Of a DNA stretch of 64,000 nucleotides, positions 10,920 through 19,264 are shown in pieces; the first letter of the stretch is position 1; every line of letters starts with the position of its first letter. Below the pieces are notes generated by a model, which had not been told where the DNA came from, searched no databases, and was given only the letters and a program-made list of their open reading frames with translations. The translations under genes were made by a program, and so were the position numbers. This DNA is from Thiobacillus sp. GTDB taxonomy: Bacteria; Pseudomonadota; Gammaproteobacteria; Burkholderiales; Thiobacillaceae. The stretch spans positions 456,427 to 520,426 of the forward strand of contig NZ_JADMKC010000002.1 in the NCBI RefSeq assembly GCF_018780105.1, written 5' to 3'.

Positions 10920-11082
10920 TGAAAAGATCTTCCGGGAAACGGGAAAAATGAGAAGCATAGCAAGCTTATTCGATTTTTTCCAGCCCCCCGTTGTGAAACC
11001 TGCCTGCGCGGGTTGGAAAAGACCAAGGGCTGCGGTAGCCTCGGCGCTTTGCAACGCTGTTTGCGCTCAAGGGGAGAGAAGG

Positions 11083-11688
11083 ATGAAGTTGACCAACAAA
11101 ATCAAAAAGATGCTGGTTCTGTCTGCGGTGGCGCTCGGCATGTCGCATGCCCAGGCTGGCTGGTTCGATTCCGCGCCCGAGGCGCCGGCGCGCGTGGGTT
11201 ATACCTGTTGCAACCTGCACCATGAAGGCGACTGGATCAGCGATTCCAATTTCGGTGCCTTGCCTTTTGTGCCGGCGGGTACCCCCGTCAAGCTGAAAAG
11301 TTATGGCAGCAACCGGGTGTATGTGGACATGGACGGCAAGGATATGCGCTTCGGGCTGGATTATGGGCGCGCGCAGGAAACCCTGCAGCAGTTTGCGGAG
11401 AAGCTGATCCTGACGGATGACCCGAAAACGAAAATTGCCGCTTATCCGGCTTATGTGCGCGAGGCAATCAAGCTCGGCCAGGTTGCGGTGGGCATGACCA
11501 AGGAACAGACCATCATCGCCGTCGGTTATCCGCAGCGGGACGAGACGCCGTCGCTGGATGCCCCGGTGTGGAACTACTGGGCGTCGAGTTTCGAGCCGTA
11601 TCGGGTGGTTTGGGGCAAAGACGGCCGCATCAAGGAAATTGCGACCGATCCGGCCACGCAGGCGCGCATGGTGTATCGCAAGCCGTAA
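11083..11688 (+). CDS. Exported protein with BamE/SmpA-like C-terminal region, function unknown
   Basis: A 201-residue protein with a clear signal peptide (MKLTNKIKKMLVLSAVALGM, cleavage near AQA-GW) and a good ribosome site (GGGGAGAGAAGG) before the ATG. The mature N-terminus has a paired cysteine segment YTCCNLHHEGDWISD. The C-terminal 60 residues (AVGMTKEQTIIAVGYPQRDE, then WNYWAS and VVWGKDGRIKEI) follow the pattern of BamE/OmlA domains. I do not recognise the full-length family. It is 95 bases upstream of the lipid-export cluster and might act with it in the envelope; that link is inference. Confidence 0.65.
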   Translation: MKLTNKIKKMLVLSAVALGMSHAQAGWFDSAPEAPARVGYTCCNLHHEGDWISDSNFGALPFVPAGTPVKLKSYGSNRVYVDMDGKDMRFGLDYGRAQETLQQFAEKLILTDDPKTKIAAYPAYVREAIKLGQVAVGMTKEQTIIAVGYPQRDETPSLDAPVWNYWASSFEPYRVVWGKDGRIKEIATDPATQARMVYRKP

Positions 11689-11783
11689 GCAGGCAGCGCT
11701 CGGTCGGCTGGCATACCGAATATAATGGGCGGTGCGATCCGGCAGGTTCGGGTCGCTCCGCCCATTTTTGCCGTGAAATTGAT

Positions 11784-12068
11784 ATGCCCGAATCACTTCC
11801 AACCGAACCCAATCAGGCGCTGCAAAGCGAGATCGCCGGCCTGATCGTGACCGCACTCAATCTTGACCTCGGTCCGCAGGATATTCAGCCCGACGCACCC
11901 TTGTATGGCGAGGGGCTCGGGCTCGATTCCATCGATATTCTGGAAGTGGCGCTGGTGGTGTCCAAGCAGTACGGGTTTTCGCTGCGCGCGGATAGCGCCG
12001 ATAACGTCCGCATTTTCAGTTCGCTCGCCGGCTTGACCCAGCACATCGCGGCCAACCGGACGAAATGA
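11784..12068 (+). CDS. Acyl carrier protein of the lipid/aryl-polyene-like cluster
   Basis: A 94-residue stand-alone ACP. The phosphopantetheine site is S49 in GLGLDSIDILEVALVV, with the acidic helix II typical of ACPs that load onto dedicated enzymes. It is not the housekeeping AcpP (which has GADSLD and lies with fab genes). The ATG at 11784 opens the first of nine closely packed genes, most overlapping by ATGA. It likely carries the acyl or aryl chain activated by the AMP-ligase at 12775 and used by the dehydratase and acyltransferase. Confidence 0.85.
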   Translation: MPESLPTEPNQALQSEIAGLIVTALNLDLGPQDIQPDAPLYGEGLGLDSIDILEVALVVSKQYGFSLRADSADNVRIFSSLAGLTQHIAANRTK

Positions 12069-12072
12069 GTCT

Positions 12073-12759
12073 GTGACCATGCGCATGAGCTGGGCGCGCG
12101 TCGCGCGCGGATTGGCCATCGCTGCCGGAGCCGTTGCGTATCCGGTCCTGGCGCATTTCAGTACCGCCACGTCGGCCGCGACCACCCTGCCGTCGCTCGG
12201 GGTGGCCGTGTCGCTGGCGCCCTCGCTGGCGATTTTGCTGTGGCTGACCTGGCGCTCGCCCAGGCGGCTGCTCATGTTGCTGCTGTGCGTGACGGTGGCC
12301 GGATTGCTGGGGCTGTTCTGGGGCGCGCTGCAGCGCAATTTCAGCTGGGTATATTTCCTGCAGCATGCCGGCACCAACCTCATGCTGGCCGCGGTATTTG
12401 GCGCGACGCTGCTGCGCGGGCGGCAGCCGCTGGTGACCCGGCTGGCCGAAACCGTGCATCGCACCCGTCTGGCGCCCGAGGTGCTGCGCTATACGCGCCA
12501 GGTCACGCTGGCGTGGACGCTGTTTTTTCTGGCGACCGCGCTGGTTTCCAGTGCGCTGTTCTGCTGCGCCAGCAAGGAGGCGTGGTCGGTTTTCGCCAAC
12601 TTCCTGTCGTTTCCGTTGATTCTGCTGATGTTCGCGCTGGAATATGCGGTGCGTTTGCGCAAACTGCCTGATCTGGAGAAGCACAGCATCATGGATGGCG
12701 TGCGTGCATTCTGGAACAAGCCCGCCACGCTGCCGGACACATCCTCGAATTCGCACTGA
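12073..12759 (+). CDS. COG4648-type integral membrane protein
   Basis: A 228-residue protein with about six hydrophobic helices and a short hydrophilic tail (HSIMDGVRAFWNKP). Proteins of this kind occur almost only inside aryl-polyene and related lipid gene sets, right after the ACP and before the AMP-ligase, exactly as here. The molecular role is not established. Start is GTG at 12073, five bases after the ACP stop. Identification rests on gene order plus general membrane character, so it is moderate. Confidence 0.65.
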   Translation: MTMRMSWARVARGLAIAAGAVAYPVLAHFSTATSAATTLPSLGVAVSLAPSLAILLWLTWRSPRRLLMLLLCVTVAGLLGLFWGALQRNFSWVYFLQHAGTNLMLAAVFGATLLRGRQPLVTRLAETVHRTRLAPEVLRYTRQVTLAWTLFFLATALVSSALFCCASKEAWSVFANFLSFPLILLMFALEYAVRLRKLPDLEKHSIMDGVRAFWNKPATLPDTSSNSH

Positions 12760-12774
12760 AGCGGCACCCCGACC

Positions 12775-14136
12775 ATGCCGACCCTGCCGCTGCTTGCCCA
12801 CTCCAGTCTCGATGCCACCGTGGCGTGGCGCGGTGCGGTGCCGGTCAGCGTCCGTCAATTCCTGCATGAAGTTGACGCGCTCGCGGCGCAATTGCCGGCC
12901 GGGCGGCATGTGCTCAACCTGTGCGGTAACCGCTATCGCTTCACGGTCGCACTGGCGGCTTGCATCGTCAGCGGCCGGGTGAGCGTGTTGCCGCCCAATC
13001 ACACGGCGGAAATGGTGCGGCAGATGCAGCGCCGTGCGCCGGATGTGTTCTGCATTGCCGATCAGGATGCACGCGACATCGATCTGCCGGTGTTTCGCTA
13101 CCCCAACGACCTGCCGCCTGCCCCCAGCGCCGCGCGCATTCCGCAGATCGATTGCGACCAGCTCATCGCGCAGGTTTTCACCTCCGGTTCAACGGGCGAG
13201 CCGATGCCGCATGACAAGCGCTGGGGCAGCCTGGTGCGCAATGTGCAGGCCGAGGGTGCGCGGCTGGGCATCACGCCGGCGCATGCGCTGCTGGGCACGG
13301 TGCCGCCGCAGCACATGTACGGGCTGGAAACCACGGTGCTGCTGCCGCTGCAGTGCGGTGCGGCCTTGCATGACGGCAGCCCGTTTTACCCGGACGACAT
13401 CGGCATGGCGCTGGCGCAATTGCCCCGGCCGCGCGTGCTGGTGACGTCGCCCTATCACCTGCGCGCGCTGCTGGCGGTGTCAACCGAACTGCCAGCAGCC
13501 GACCTGCTGCTTTCCGCCACCGCGCCGCTGTCGACCCAACTGGCGAGCGAGGCCGAAAGCCGCTTCGGCTGCCCGCTGCTGGAAATCTACGGCTGCACCG
13601 AAACCGGCCAATTGGCGACGCGCCGCACCACTGCGGGCGTGGCCTGGCAGGCTTTTCCGGGGGTGCGGCTGTGGAACGCCGGCGAGACAGTGTGGGCCGA
13701 AGGCGGACATATCGACACGCCGACCCGGCTGAGCGACGTGATCGAGCCTCTGGACGCAAGTCCGGGCCATTTTCTGCTGCATGGCCGCCATGCCGATCTG
13801 GTCAACATCGCCGGCAAGCGTACTTCGCTGGCTTATCTGAACTATCAGCTGAATGCGATTCCGGGGGTGGACGACGGCGTGTTCATGCTGCCGCCGGACG
13901 ATGCCGGTGCGCTGGAGAATGTGCGCCGGCTGGCTGCGCTGGTGGTGGCGCCGACCTTGACGCCGGCCACGCTGATGCACGCGTTGCGCGAACGCATCGA
14001 TCCGATTTTTCTGCCGCGTCCGCTGCTGTTTGTCGACGCGCTGCCGCGCAACGCCACCGGCAAGCTGCCCACTCAGCTGGCGCAGGGCTTGCTGGCCAGC
14101 CTGCAGGCGAAAGCTGCCCTCGGGCTACGGGTATGA
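12775..14136 (+). CDS. AMP-dependent acyl/aryl-acid ligase (ApeH-like)
   Basis: A 453-residue ANL-superfamily enzyme that should adenylate a carboxylic acid and load it on the neighbouring ACP or on CoA. Seen motifs: the P-loop QVFTSGSTGEPMPHDK (about residues 124-139), EIYGCTETGQ (A5), the hinge region LLHGRHADLVNIAGKRTS, and the C-terminal catalytic lysine in PRNATGKLP. It is shorter than fatty acyl-CoA ligases and lacks a PCP or TE domain. In aryl-polyene clusters the homologous ligase activates a 4-hydroxybenzoate-type starter; substrate here is inferred only from that context. Overlaps the next gene (ATGA). Confidence 0.8.
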   Translation: MPTLPLLAHSSLDATVAWRGAVPVSVRQFLHEVDALAAQLPAGRHVLNLCGNRYRFTVALAACIVSGRVSVLPPNHTAEMVRQMQRRAPDVFCIADQDARDIDLPVFRYPNDLPPAPSAARIPQIDCDQLIAQVFTSGSTGEPMPHDKRWGSLVRNVQAEGARLGITPAHALLGTVPPQHMYGLETTVLLPLQCGAALHDGSPFYPDDIGMALAQLPRPRVLVTSPYHLRALLAVSTELPAADLLLSATAPLSTQLASEAESRFGCPLLEIYGCTETGQLATRRTTAGVAWQAFPGVRLWNAGETVWAEGGHIDTPTRLSDVIEPLDASPGHFLLHGRHADLVNIAGKRTSLAYLNYQLNAIPGVDDGVFMLPPDDAGALENVRRLAALVVAPTLTPATLMHALRERIDPIFLPRPLLFVDALPRNATGKLPTQLAQGLLASLQAKAALGLRV

Positions 14137-14453
14137 CGGTGCAGCGTCTGGCGTTGACGATCGCCGCCGATCATCCGGCGTATGCCGGGCATTTTCCCGG
14201 CCAGCCGATTCTGCCCGGCGTGGTGCTGCTGGACGAGGCACTGCTTGCGCTGGCGGCGTTGCAGGGAAGGGCGGCCGCGCCGGCTCAAATCAAATCGGCG
14301 AAATTTCTCAGCCCGGTTCAACCCGGCGAAAGCCTGTACCTCGACTATGCGTCGACATCGGCTGGCGTATTCCGCTTCGAACTGAAGGCGGTAGAGCGTG
14401 TGGTCGCCAGCGGCATCGTGGCATTTGCTGCAGCAGACGGGGCGAGCGCATGA
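14133..14453 (+). CDS. FabZ/ApeI-like hot-dog dehydratase or thioesterase
   Basis: A short hot-dog fold protein of 106 residues. The segment HPAYAGHFPGQPILPGVVLL holds the FabA/FabZ catalytic histidine (H20) and the PGV turn, so a 3-hydroxyacyl-ACP dehydratase or thioester hydrolase activity is likely. It is shorter than FabZ (about 145) because it lacks the C-terminal extension. Start ATG 14133 overlaps the ligase stop and its own end overlaps the acyltransferase start. In aryl-polyene operons this position is held by the dehydratase-like protein. Confidence 0.75.
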   Translation: MTVQRLALTIAADHPAYAGHFPGQPILPGVVLLDEALLALAALQGRAAAPAQIKSAKFLSPVQPGESLYLDYASTSAGVFRFELKAVERVVASGIVAFAAADGASA

Positions 14454-15388
14454 GTCCCTCCGGGGTCGAGCATCGGGCCGAATGGCTCAAGCGCCCGGAA
14501 CGCAGCAACATGCTGATGTTGCGCGTGATGAGCTGGATTTCGCTGACCCTGGGGCGTTCGCTGTCGCGCGGCGTGCTGGTGGGGATCAGCCTGTATTTCC
14601 TGCTGTTTTCGCCTCGCGCCCGAGCGGCTTCGCGCGGCTACCTGCAACGCGCGCTTGGGCGGGCGCCGCGTCTGTCCGAACAGTTTCGCCATTTCCACAG
14701 CTTCGCCACCTGCATCCACGACCGGGTGTATCTGCTCAATGGCCGCTATGACTTGTTTGAGATTGAGGTTCACGGGCGGGAGGTGTTCGATGCAGCCTAC
14801 GCCAGCGGACAGGGCCTGTTTCTGATGGGGGCGCACATGGGCAGTTTTGAGCTGGTGCGCGCGGTTGGGCGGCAACAGCCCGGTTTGCGGGTGGCGATGG
14901 TGATGTACGAGGAAAACGCCCGTCAGATCAACGCCGCGCTCGCCGCCATCTGCCCGGCGGCGGTGCAGGACATCATTCCGCTGGGGCAGCTCGATTCCAT
15001 GTTGCAGGTGCAGGCGCGTCTGGATGAAGGCGTGGTGCTCGGCGTGCTGGCGGATCGCGCGCTGGATACGGGCCCCACGCAGACGCTGCCGTTTCTGGGT
15101 CAGCCTGCGGCATTCCCGCTCAGCTCGATGCGGCTGGCGGCGATGCTCAAGCGGCCGGTGGTGTTCATGACCGGGCTGTATCTGGGCGGCAATCGCTACG
15201 CCATCCATTTTGAAAAACTGGCCGATTTCAGTCAGGTCGAGCGTGCCGGGCGCGATGCCGCCATCCGGCAGGCCGTGAGCGACTATGCGGCCTGTCTGGA
15301 GCGGCATTGCCGCGCCGCGCCGTACAACTGGTTCAATTTTTTCGATTTCTGGCGTACGCCGGGCGACGCCGGGAGCAAAGCGCCATGA
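14450..15388 (+). CDS. LpxL/HtrB-like lysophospholipid acyltransferase
   Basis: A 312-residue membrane-bound acyltransferase. An N-terminal transmembrane helix (about 33-53) is followed by the H-x4-[DE] catalytic motif in GAHMGSFE (H129, E134), and later VLADRA and FLGQPAAFP blocks typical of lipid A late acyltransferases. It probably transfers the finished acyl chain from the ACP to a glycan or lipid head group on the inner leaflet. The housekeeping lpxL would not sit here; overlap with the hot-dog gene and the LolA-like gene places it in this pathway. Confidence 0.8.
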   Translation: MSPSGVEHRAEWLKRPERSNMLMLRVMSWISLTLGRSLSRGVLVGISLYFLLFSPRARAASRGYLQRALGRAPRLSEQFRHFHSFATCIHDRVYLLNGRYDLFEIEVHGREVFDAAYASGQGLFLMGAHMGSFELVRAVGRQQPGLRVAMVMYEENARQINAALAAICPAAVQDIIPLGQLDSMLQVQARLDEGVVLGVLADRALDTGPTQTLPFLGQPAAFPLSSMRLAAMLKRPVVFMTGLYLGGNRYAIHFEKLADFSQVERAGRDAAIRQAVSDYAACLERHCRAAPYNWFNFFDFWRTPGDAGSKAP

Positions 15389-15963
15389 GCCTGTTTGGAC
15401 TGCGTTGTCTGGGCGCGCTGCTGCTTGCCATCGGTCTGGCTGCGCCGGCCGCGGCTGCGCCGCTTGGTCTCGGCCAGCTGATGGAGGCCCTCGCCGCATC
15501 ACCGCACGGCACGGCGACGTTCACCGAGAAAAAATACATTTCCTTTCTGGAGCAGCCGGTCGAATCGTCGGGCACGCTGCGCTTTGTCGCGCCGGCACGG
15601 CTGGAAAAAAACACCCTCAAGCCGACCGCCGAATCGCTGGTGCTCGATGGCGCGGTGCTGACGCTCGAACGCGGCAAGCGCAAGCAGGTGCTGCAGCTCA
15701 AGGACTATCCCGAGATCGCCGGCATGATCGAAAGCATCCGCGCCACCCTGGCGGGTGACCGCCGAGCGCTGGAAAAGGTATACCGCTTGAGCCTGCAAGG
15801 CACGACTGCGCGCTGGACGCTGGTGCTGGAGCCGCTCGACCCCAGGGTGGCGCGCATGGTGACGCGCATCCGCATGGACGGCGCGCAGGCCGAGGTGCGG
15901 ACGGTGGAAATCCAGCAGGCCGGCGGCGACTATTCCATCATGACCATCGAGGCGATGCCATGA
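15385..15963 (+). CDS. LolA-like periplasmic outer-membrane lipid carrier
   Basis: A 192-residue secreted protein with a signal peptide (about 1-24, APAAA/APLG) and the LolA-like half-barrel pattern: ATFTEKKYISFLEQPVESSG followed by GTLRF and LEKNTLKPTAESLVL. LolA proper chaperones lipoproteins; this type, found next to MMPL exporters in aryl-polyene clusters, is thought to carry the polyketide lipid across the periplasm. Overlaps both neighbours by ATGA. Not the housekeeping lolA, which normally pairs with ftsK or rarA. Confidence 0.75.
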   Translation: MSLFGLRCLGALLLAIGLAAPAAAAPLGLGQLMEALAASPHGTATFTEKKYISFLEQPVESSGTLRFVAPARLEKNTLKPTAESLVLDGAVLTLERGKRKQVLQLKDYPEIAGMIESIRATLAGDRRALEKVYRLSLQGTTARWTLVLEPLDPRVARMVTRIRMDGAQAEVRTVEIQQAGGDYSIMTIEAMP

Positions 15964-18389
15964 CGCGCCGCAGCCTGTCGTCCGGCAGCGGTATTGCCGT
16001 TGCCGTGTGGCTGCTGTTTCTGCTGGCCTGCGTCTGGCTGGTGAGTCGCGCCAGCTTCACTGCCGACCTGTCGGCTTTTCTGCCGCGCAGCCCCACGCAG
16101 GAACAGCAGTTGCTGGTCGATCAACTGAAATCCGGGGTCGCCTCGCGCCTGATCCTGATCGGCATCGAAGGCGGCGACCCGGCGGCCCGCCTGCGCACCT
16201 CGCGCGAACTGGCCGCGCGCCTGCGCACCGACGCGCAGTTCCTGCACATCGCCAATGGCGAAATGCAGGGCATGGAGCGCGACCGCCAGATCCTGCTGGA
16301 CAAGCGCTATCTGCTGAGCCCGGCGGTGAATCCCGAGCGCTTTTCCGTGGAGGGCTTGCGTGCTGGAATCAACGACAGCCTCGACCTGCTGGCGAGTTCT
16401 GCCGGTCTGTTCAGCAAGGCCCTGCTGCCGCGCGACCCGACCGGCGAATTCATGCAGCTGTTGGAGGCCATGGGCAACAGCGCGCAGCCGCAGTCGGACG
16501 ACGGCGTGTGGGTGGCGCGCGACGGCCAGCGTGCGCTGCTGCTGGCGCGCACCCGTGCCGAAGGTGCGGACATCGACGGCCAGGCGACGGCCGTGGCCGC
16601 GATCCGCAGCGCGTTCCAGGCGGTGGAGGCGCCCGGCACGCGGCTGGCGTTGACCGGTCCCGGACCGTTTTCGGTCAATGCGCGCGCCACCATCAAGGAC
16701 GACGTGACCCGCCTGTCCGGCATCGGCATGGCGATCATCGTCGGCCTGTTGCTGCTGGTGTATCGCTCGCCCACCGCCCTGATGCTCGGGCTGTTGCCGG
16801 TGCTGTCGGGCGCGCTGGCCGGGGTGGCGGCGGTCAGTCTCGGCTTTGGCGTGGTGCACGGCATCACCCTCGGCTTCGGCACCGCGCTGATCGGCGAGGC
16901 CGTGGATTATTCGATCTACCTGTTCATGCAGTCGGAGCAGGCGGACGCCGCTGCGGGCGATCCCCGGCGTCACTGGATCGCCACCTATTGGCCGACGATC
17001 CGCATCGGCGTGCTGACCTCGGTGTTCGGCTTTGCCTCGCTGCTGTTCTCGGGTTTTCCCGGCCTCGCGCAGCTGGGCCTGTATGCCATATCGGGTTTGC
17101 TCACGGCCGCGCTGGTCACCCGCTTCGTACTGCCGCATCTGTTGCCGGCGAAGCTGCGCGTGCGCGACGTCAGCGAACCGGGCCGCCGCCTGCAAGCCTG
17201 GGTGGCGCGGGCAGGGGGCTTGCGCGGCGGGGTGTGGCTGTTGTTCGCCGCGGCCTGCGCGCTGCTGGCGGTCAAGCACGACAGCCTGTGGAACCGTGAA
17301 CTGGCGGCCCTGAGTCCGGTGCCGCTCGCCGATCAGCAGCTCGACATGAACATGCGTGCCGACCTCGGCGCGCCGGATGTGCGCTATCTGGTGGTGGTGA
17401 CGGCGCCCAGCGAAGAGGCCGCGCTGGTCGCCAGCGAGCGCGCGGCAGAGGCGCTGGAGAAGTTGCAGGCGGCAGGCGGGATCGACGGCTTCGAGAGCCC
17501 GGCGCGCTATTTGCCAAGCCAGGCCAGCCAGCGCCAGCGACTGGCCAGCCTGCCGGCCGACGCCGAATTGCGCCAGCGTTTTGCCGCCGCCACCGCCGGC
17601 CTGCCGCTGCGTGCGGATCGCTTCGAACCATTTTTTGCCGAGGTGGCGCACGCGCGCAGCCAGCCGCCGTTGACCCGGCAGGATCTGGCGGGCAGCAGCC
17701 TCGCCGAAGGCGTGGATGCCCTGATGATGGAATCAGGCGGGCGCTGGACCGCGCTGCTGCCCTTGCGCGCAAGCGCGGCGAACCAGCACCTGATCGACGC
17801 GGCGCAGGTGCGCGCGGCGCTGACCGCAGGCAAGCCGCCTGCAGCCGGATCGAAGCTGGTTTTCGTCGACATCAAGGGCGAGACCGACCGCCTGTATGCG
17901 GGATATCTGCAGGAAGCCATCCTGCTGTCGCTGGCGGGGCTGGGAGCGATTTTGCTGTTGCTGTTGCTGGCCACGCGTTCCCTGCGCCGGGTGTTCCGCA
18001 TCGTCGCGCCGCTGGCGGTTGCGGTCGCCGTCGTCATCGCCGGCCTGGTGCTGGCCGGACAGCAACTCACCATCCTGCACCTGGTGGGCATGCTGCTGGT
18101 GGTGGCGGTGGGCTCCAATTACGCGCTATTTTTCGATCAGGGCAGCTTCGATCAAGGCAGCTTCGATCAGGGCAGCTTCGATCAGGGCCACTTCGACCAG
18201 GGCAGCGTCAACGGCGGCATCGCCCCGCGCACGCTGGCCTCGCTGCTGCTGGCCACCACCACCACGGTGGCGGGCTTCGGCATCCTGGCTTTTTCCAGCG
18301 TGCCGGTGCTGAGCGCCATCGGCGCCACGGTCGGGCCGGGCGCCATCCTGGCGCTGGTTTTTTCCGCCATCTTGGCGCGCGCCACATGA
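15960..18389 (+). CDS. MMPL/RND-family lipid exporter
   Basis: An 809-residue exporter with two repeats of a transmembrane helix, a large periplasmic loop and five more helices, as in MMPL proteins. The first membrane repeat shows GFGTALIGEAVDYSIYLFM and the second VVAVGSNYALFFD, which hold the proton-relay acidic residues of the family. It should flip the lipid to the periplasmic carrier using the proton gradient. Unusual: just after SNYALF there are five in-frame 5-residue FDQG(S/H)-type repeats (residues 725-749), placed in the loop after a core helix. Overlaps the deacetylase gene by ATGA. Confidence 0.85.
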   Translation: MTRRSLSSGSGIAVAVWLLFLLACVWLVSRASFTADLSAFLPRSPTQEQQLLVDQLKSGVASRLILIGIEGGDPAARLRTSRELAARLRTDAQFLHIANGEMQGMERDRQILLDKRYLLSPAVNPERFSVEGLRAGINDSLDLLASSAGLFSKALLPRDPTGEFMQLLEAMGNSAQPQSDDGVWVARDGQRALLLARTRAEGADIDGQATAVAAIRSAFQAVEAPGTRLALTGPGPFSVNARATIKDDVTRLSGIGMAIIVGLLLLVYRSPTALMLGLLPVLSGALAGVAAVSLGFGVVHGITLGFGTALIGEAVDYSIYLFMQSEQADAAAGDPRRHWIATYWPTIRIGVLTSVFGFASLLFSGFPGLAQLGLYAISGLLTAALVTRFVLPHLLPAKLRVRDVSEPGRRLQAWVARAGGLRGGVWLLFAAACALLAVKHDSLWNRELAALSPVPLADQQLDMNMRADLGAPDVRYLVVVTAPSEEAALVASERAAEALEKLQAAGGIDGFESPARYLPSQASQRQRLASLPADAELRQRFAAATAGLPLRADRFEPFFAEVAHARSQPPLTRQDLAGSSLAEGVDALMMESGGRWTALLPLRASAANQHLIDAAQVRAALTAGKPPAAGSKLVFVDIKGETDRLYAGYLQEAILLSLAGLGAILLLLLLATRSLRRVFRIVAPLAVAVAVVIAGLVLAGQQLTILHLVGMLLVVAVGSNYALFFDQGSFDQGSFDQGSFDQGHFDQGSVNGGIAPRTLASLLLATTTTVAGFGILAFSSVPVLSAIGATVGPGAILALVFSAILARAT
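18132..18206. repeat. Five 15-base tandem repeats inside the MMPL exporter gene
   Basis: Units at 18132-18146, 18147-18161, 18162-18176, 18177-18191 and 18192-18206 have the form TTCGATCAGGGCAGC, with one to three substitutions between units. They stay in frame and encode FDQGS four times and FDQGH once. Units 1 and 3 are identical, which suggests recent duplication by replication slippage. Confidence 0.95.
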
Positions 18390-19264
18390 GCGCCCAAGCG
18401 CACGGCGCGCCGCGCCCATCCCAACCCGGCGCGCCGCGCCCATCCCAACCCGGCGCAGCGCGCCGCTGGCGTCCCACCCCGTTGCTGTGGGCGACGTTTG
18501 CGCTGCATGCCGCCGCGCTCGTCTGGATATTTCTGCAGCCCGCGCACTGGCGCTGGGTGCTGGCGACCTTGATCGCCAATCACATCGTGCTCACGGCCGT
18601 CGGTCTGTGGCCGCGCAGCCGCAGTCTGGGCCCCAACTGGGTGCGTCTTCCGGCAGCGGCTGCGCCGGGTCATATCGCGATCACCATCGACGACGGTCCC
18701 GACCCGCTGGTGACGCCGCAGGTGCTCGACCTGCTCGACCAGTTCGACGCGCGGGCGACTTTTTTCTGCATCGGCCACGCAGCGCAGCGTCATCCCGAGC
18801 TGTGCCGTGAAATCGGCCGTCGCGGCCACGCGGTGGAAAATCACAGCCAGCATCACTACTTTCATTTTGCCGCGCTCAGCCCGCGCCGCATGGCGCGCGA
18901 GATCGAAGCGGGCGCGCAATCCCTGGCTGAACTCACCGGCCAGCGGCCGCTGTTCTTCCGCCCAACGGCCGGGCTGCGCAGCCCGTTCCTCGAACCGATC
19001 CTGGCGCGCAACGGCCTGCATCTGGCCTGCTGGACCCGGCGCGGGTTCGATACCCGGTGCGGCGATGCCGACGTAGTGACCCGGCGTCTGATCCGCGGTC
19101 TCGCCGCCGGCGACATCCTGCTGCTGCACGATGGCCATGCCGCGCGCACCGCGGATGGCCAGCCGGTGATTCTTGCGGTGCTGCCGCGCGTGCTTGAAGC
19201 CGCCGCCACTGCGGGCTTGACCCCGATTACCCTGCGTTCCGCTCTTGAAATGTCCGCACCATGA
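18386..19264 (+). CDS. Membrane-anchored NodB-type polysaccharide deacetylase
   Basis: A 292-residue protein with two N-terminal hydrophobic helices (about 32-75) and a NodB domain. The metal and catalytic motifs are present: TIDDGPD (motif 1), ENHSQHH with the H-S-x-x-H metal ligands (motif 2), RPTAGLRSP (motif 3) and LLLHDGH (motif 5). It should remove N- or O-acetyl groups from a glycan or glycolipid. The N-terminus has two exact 24-base repeats giving GAPRPSQP twice. Gene overlaps on both sides tie it to the lipid cluster, perhaps acting on the sugar head group of the exported lipid. Confidence 0.82.
   Translation: MSAQAHGAPRPSQPGAPRPSQPGAARRWRPTPLLWATFALHAAALVWIFLQPAHWRWVLATLIANHIVLTAVGLWPRSRSLGPNWVRLPAAAAPGHIAITIDDGPDPLVTPQVLDLLDQFDARATFFCIGHAAQRHPELCREIGRRGHAVENHSQHHYFHFAALSPRRMAREIEAGAQSLAELTGQRPLFFRPTAGLRSPFLEPILARNGLHLACWTRRGFDTRCGDADVVTRRLIRGLAAGDILLLHDGHAARTADGQPVILAVLPRVLEAAATAGLTPITLRSALEMSAP
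18404..18451. repeat. Two exact 24-base tandem repeats in the deacetylase N-terminus
   Basis: Copies at 18404-18427 and 18428-18451 are identical and encode GAPRPSQP twice, followed by a partial third start (GGCGCAGCG). They lie before the first membrane helix, in a region not expected to affect the catalytic domain. Confidence 0.95.

Noticed and set aside
11721..11726. TATAAT before the ACP gene as a promoter
   Set aside because: The -10 is perfect but I find no acceptable -35 at 16-19 bases, so I do not list it as a promoter.
15930..17651. A 573-codon minus-strand frame opposite the MMPL gene
   Set aside because: Its product is Arg/Gln/His-rich nonsense; the plus strand carries a complete exporter.
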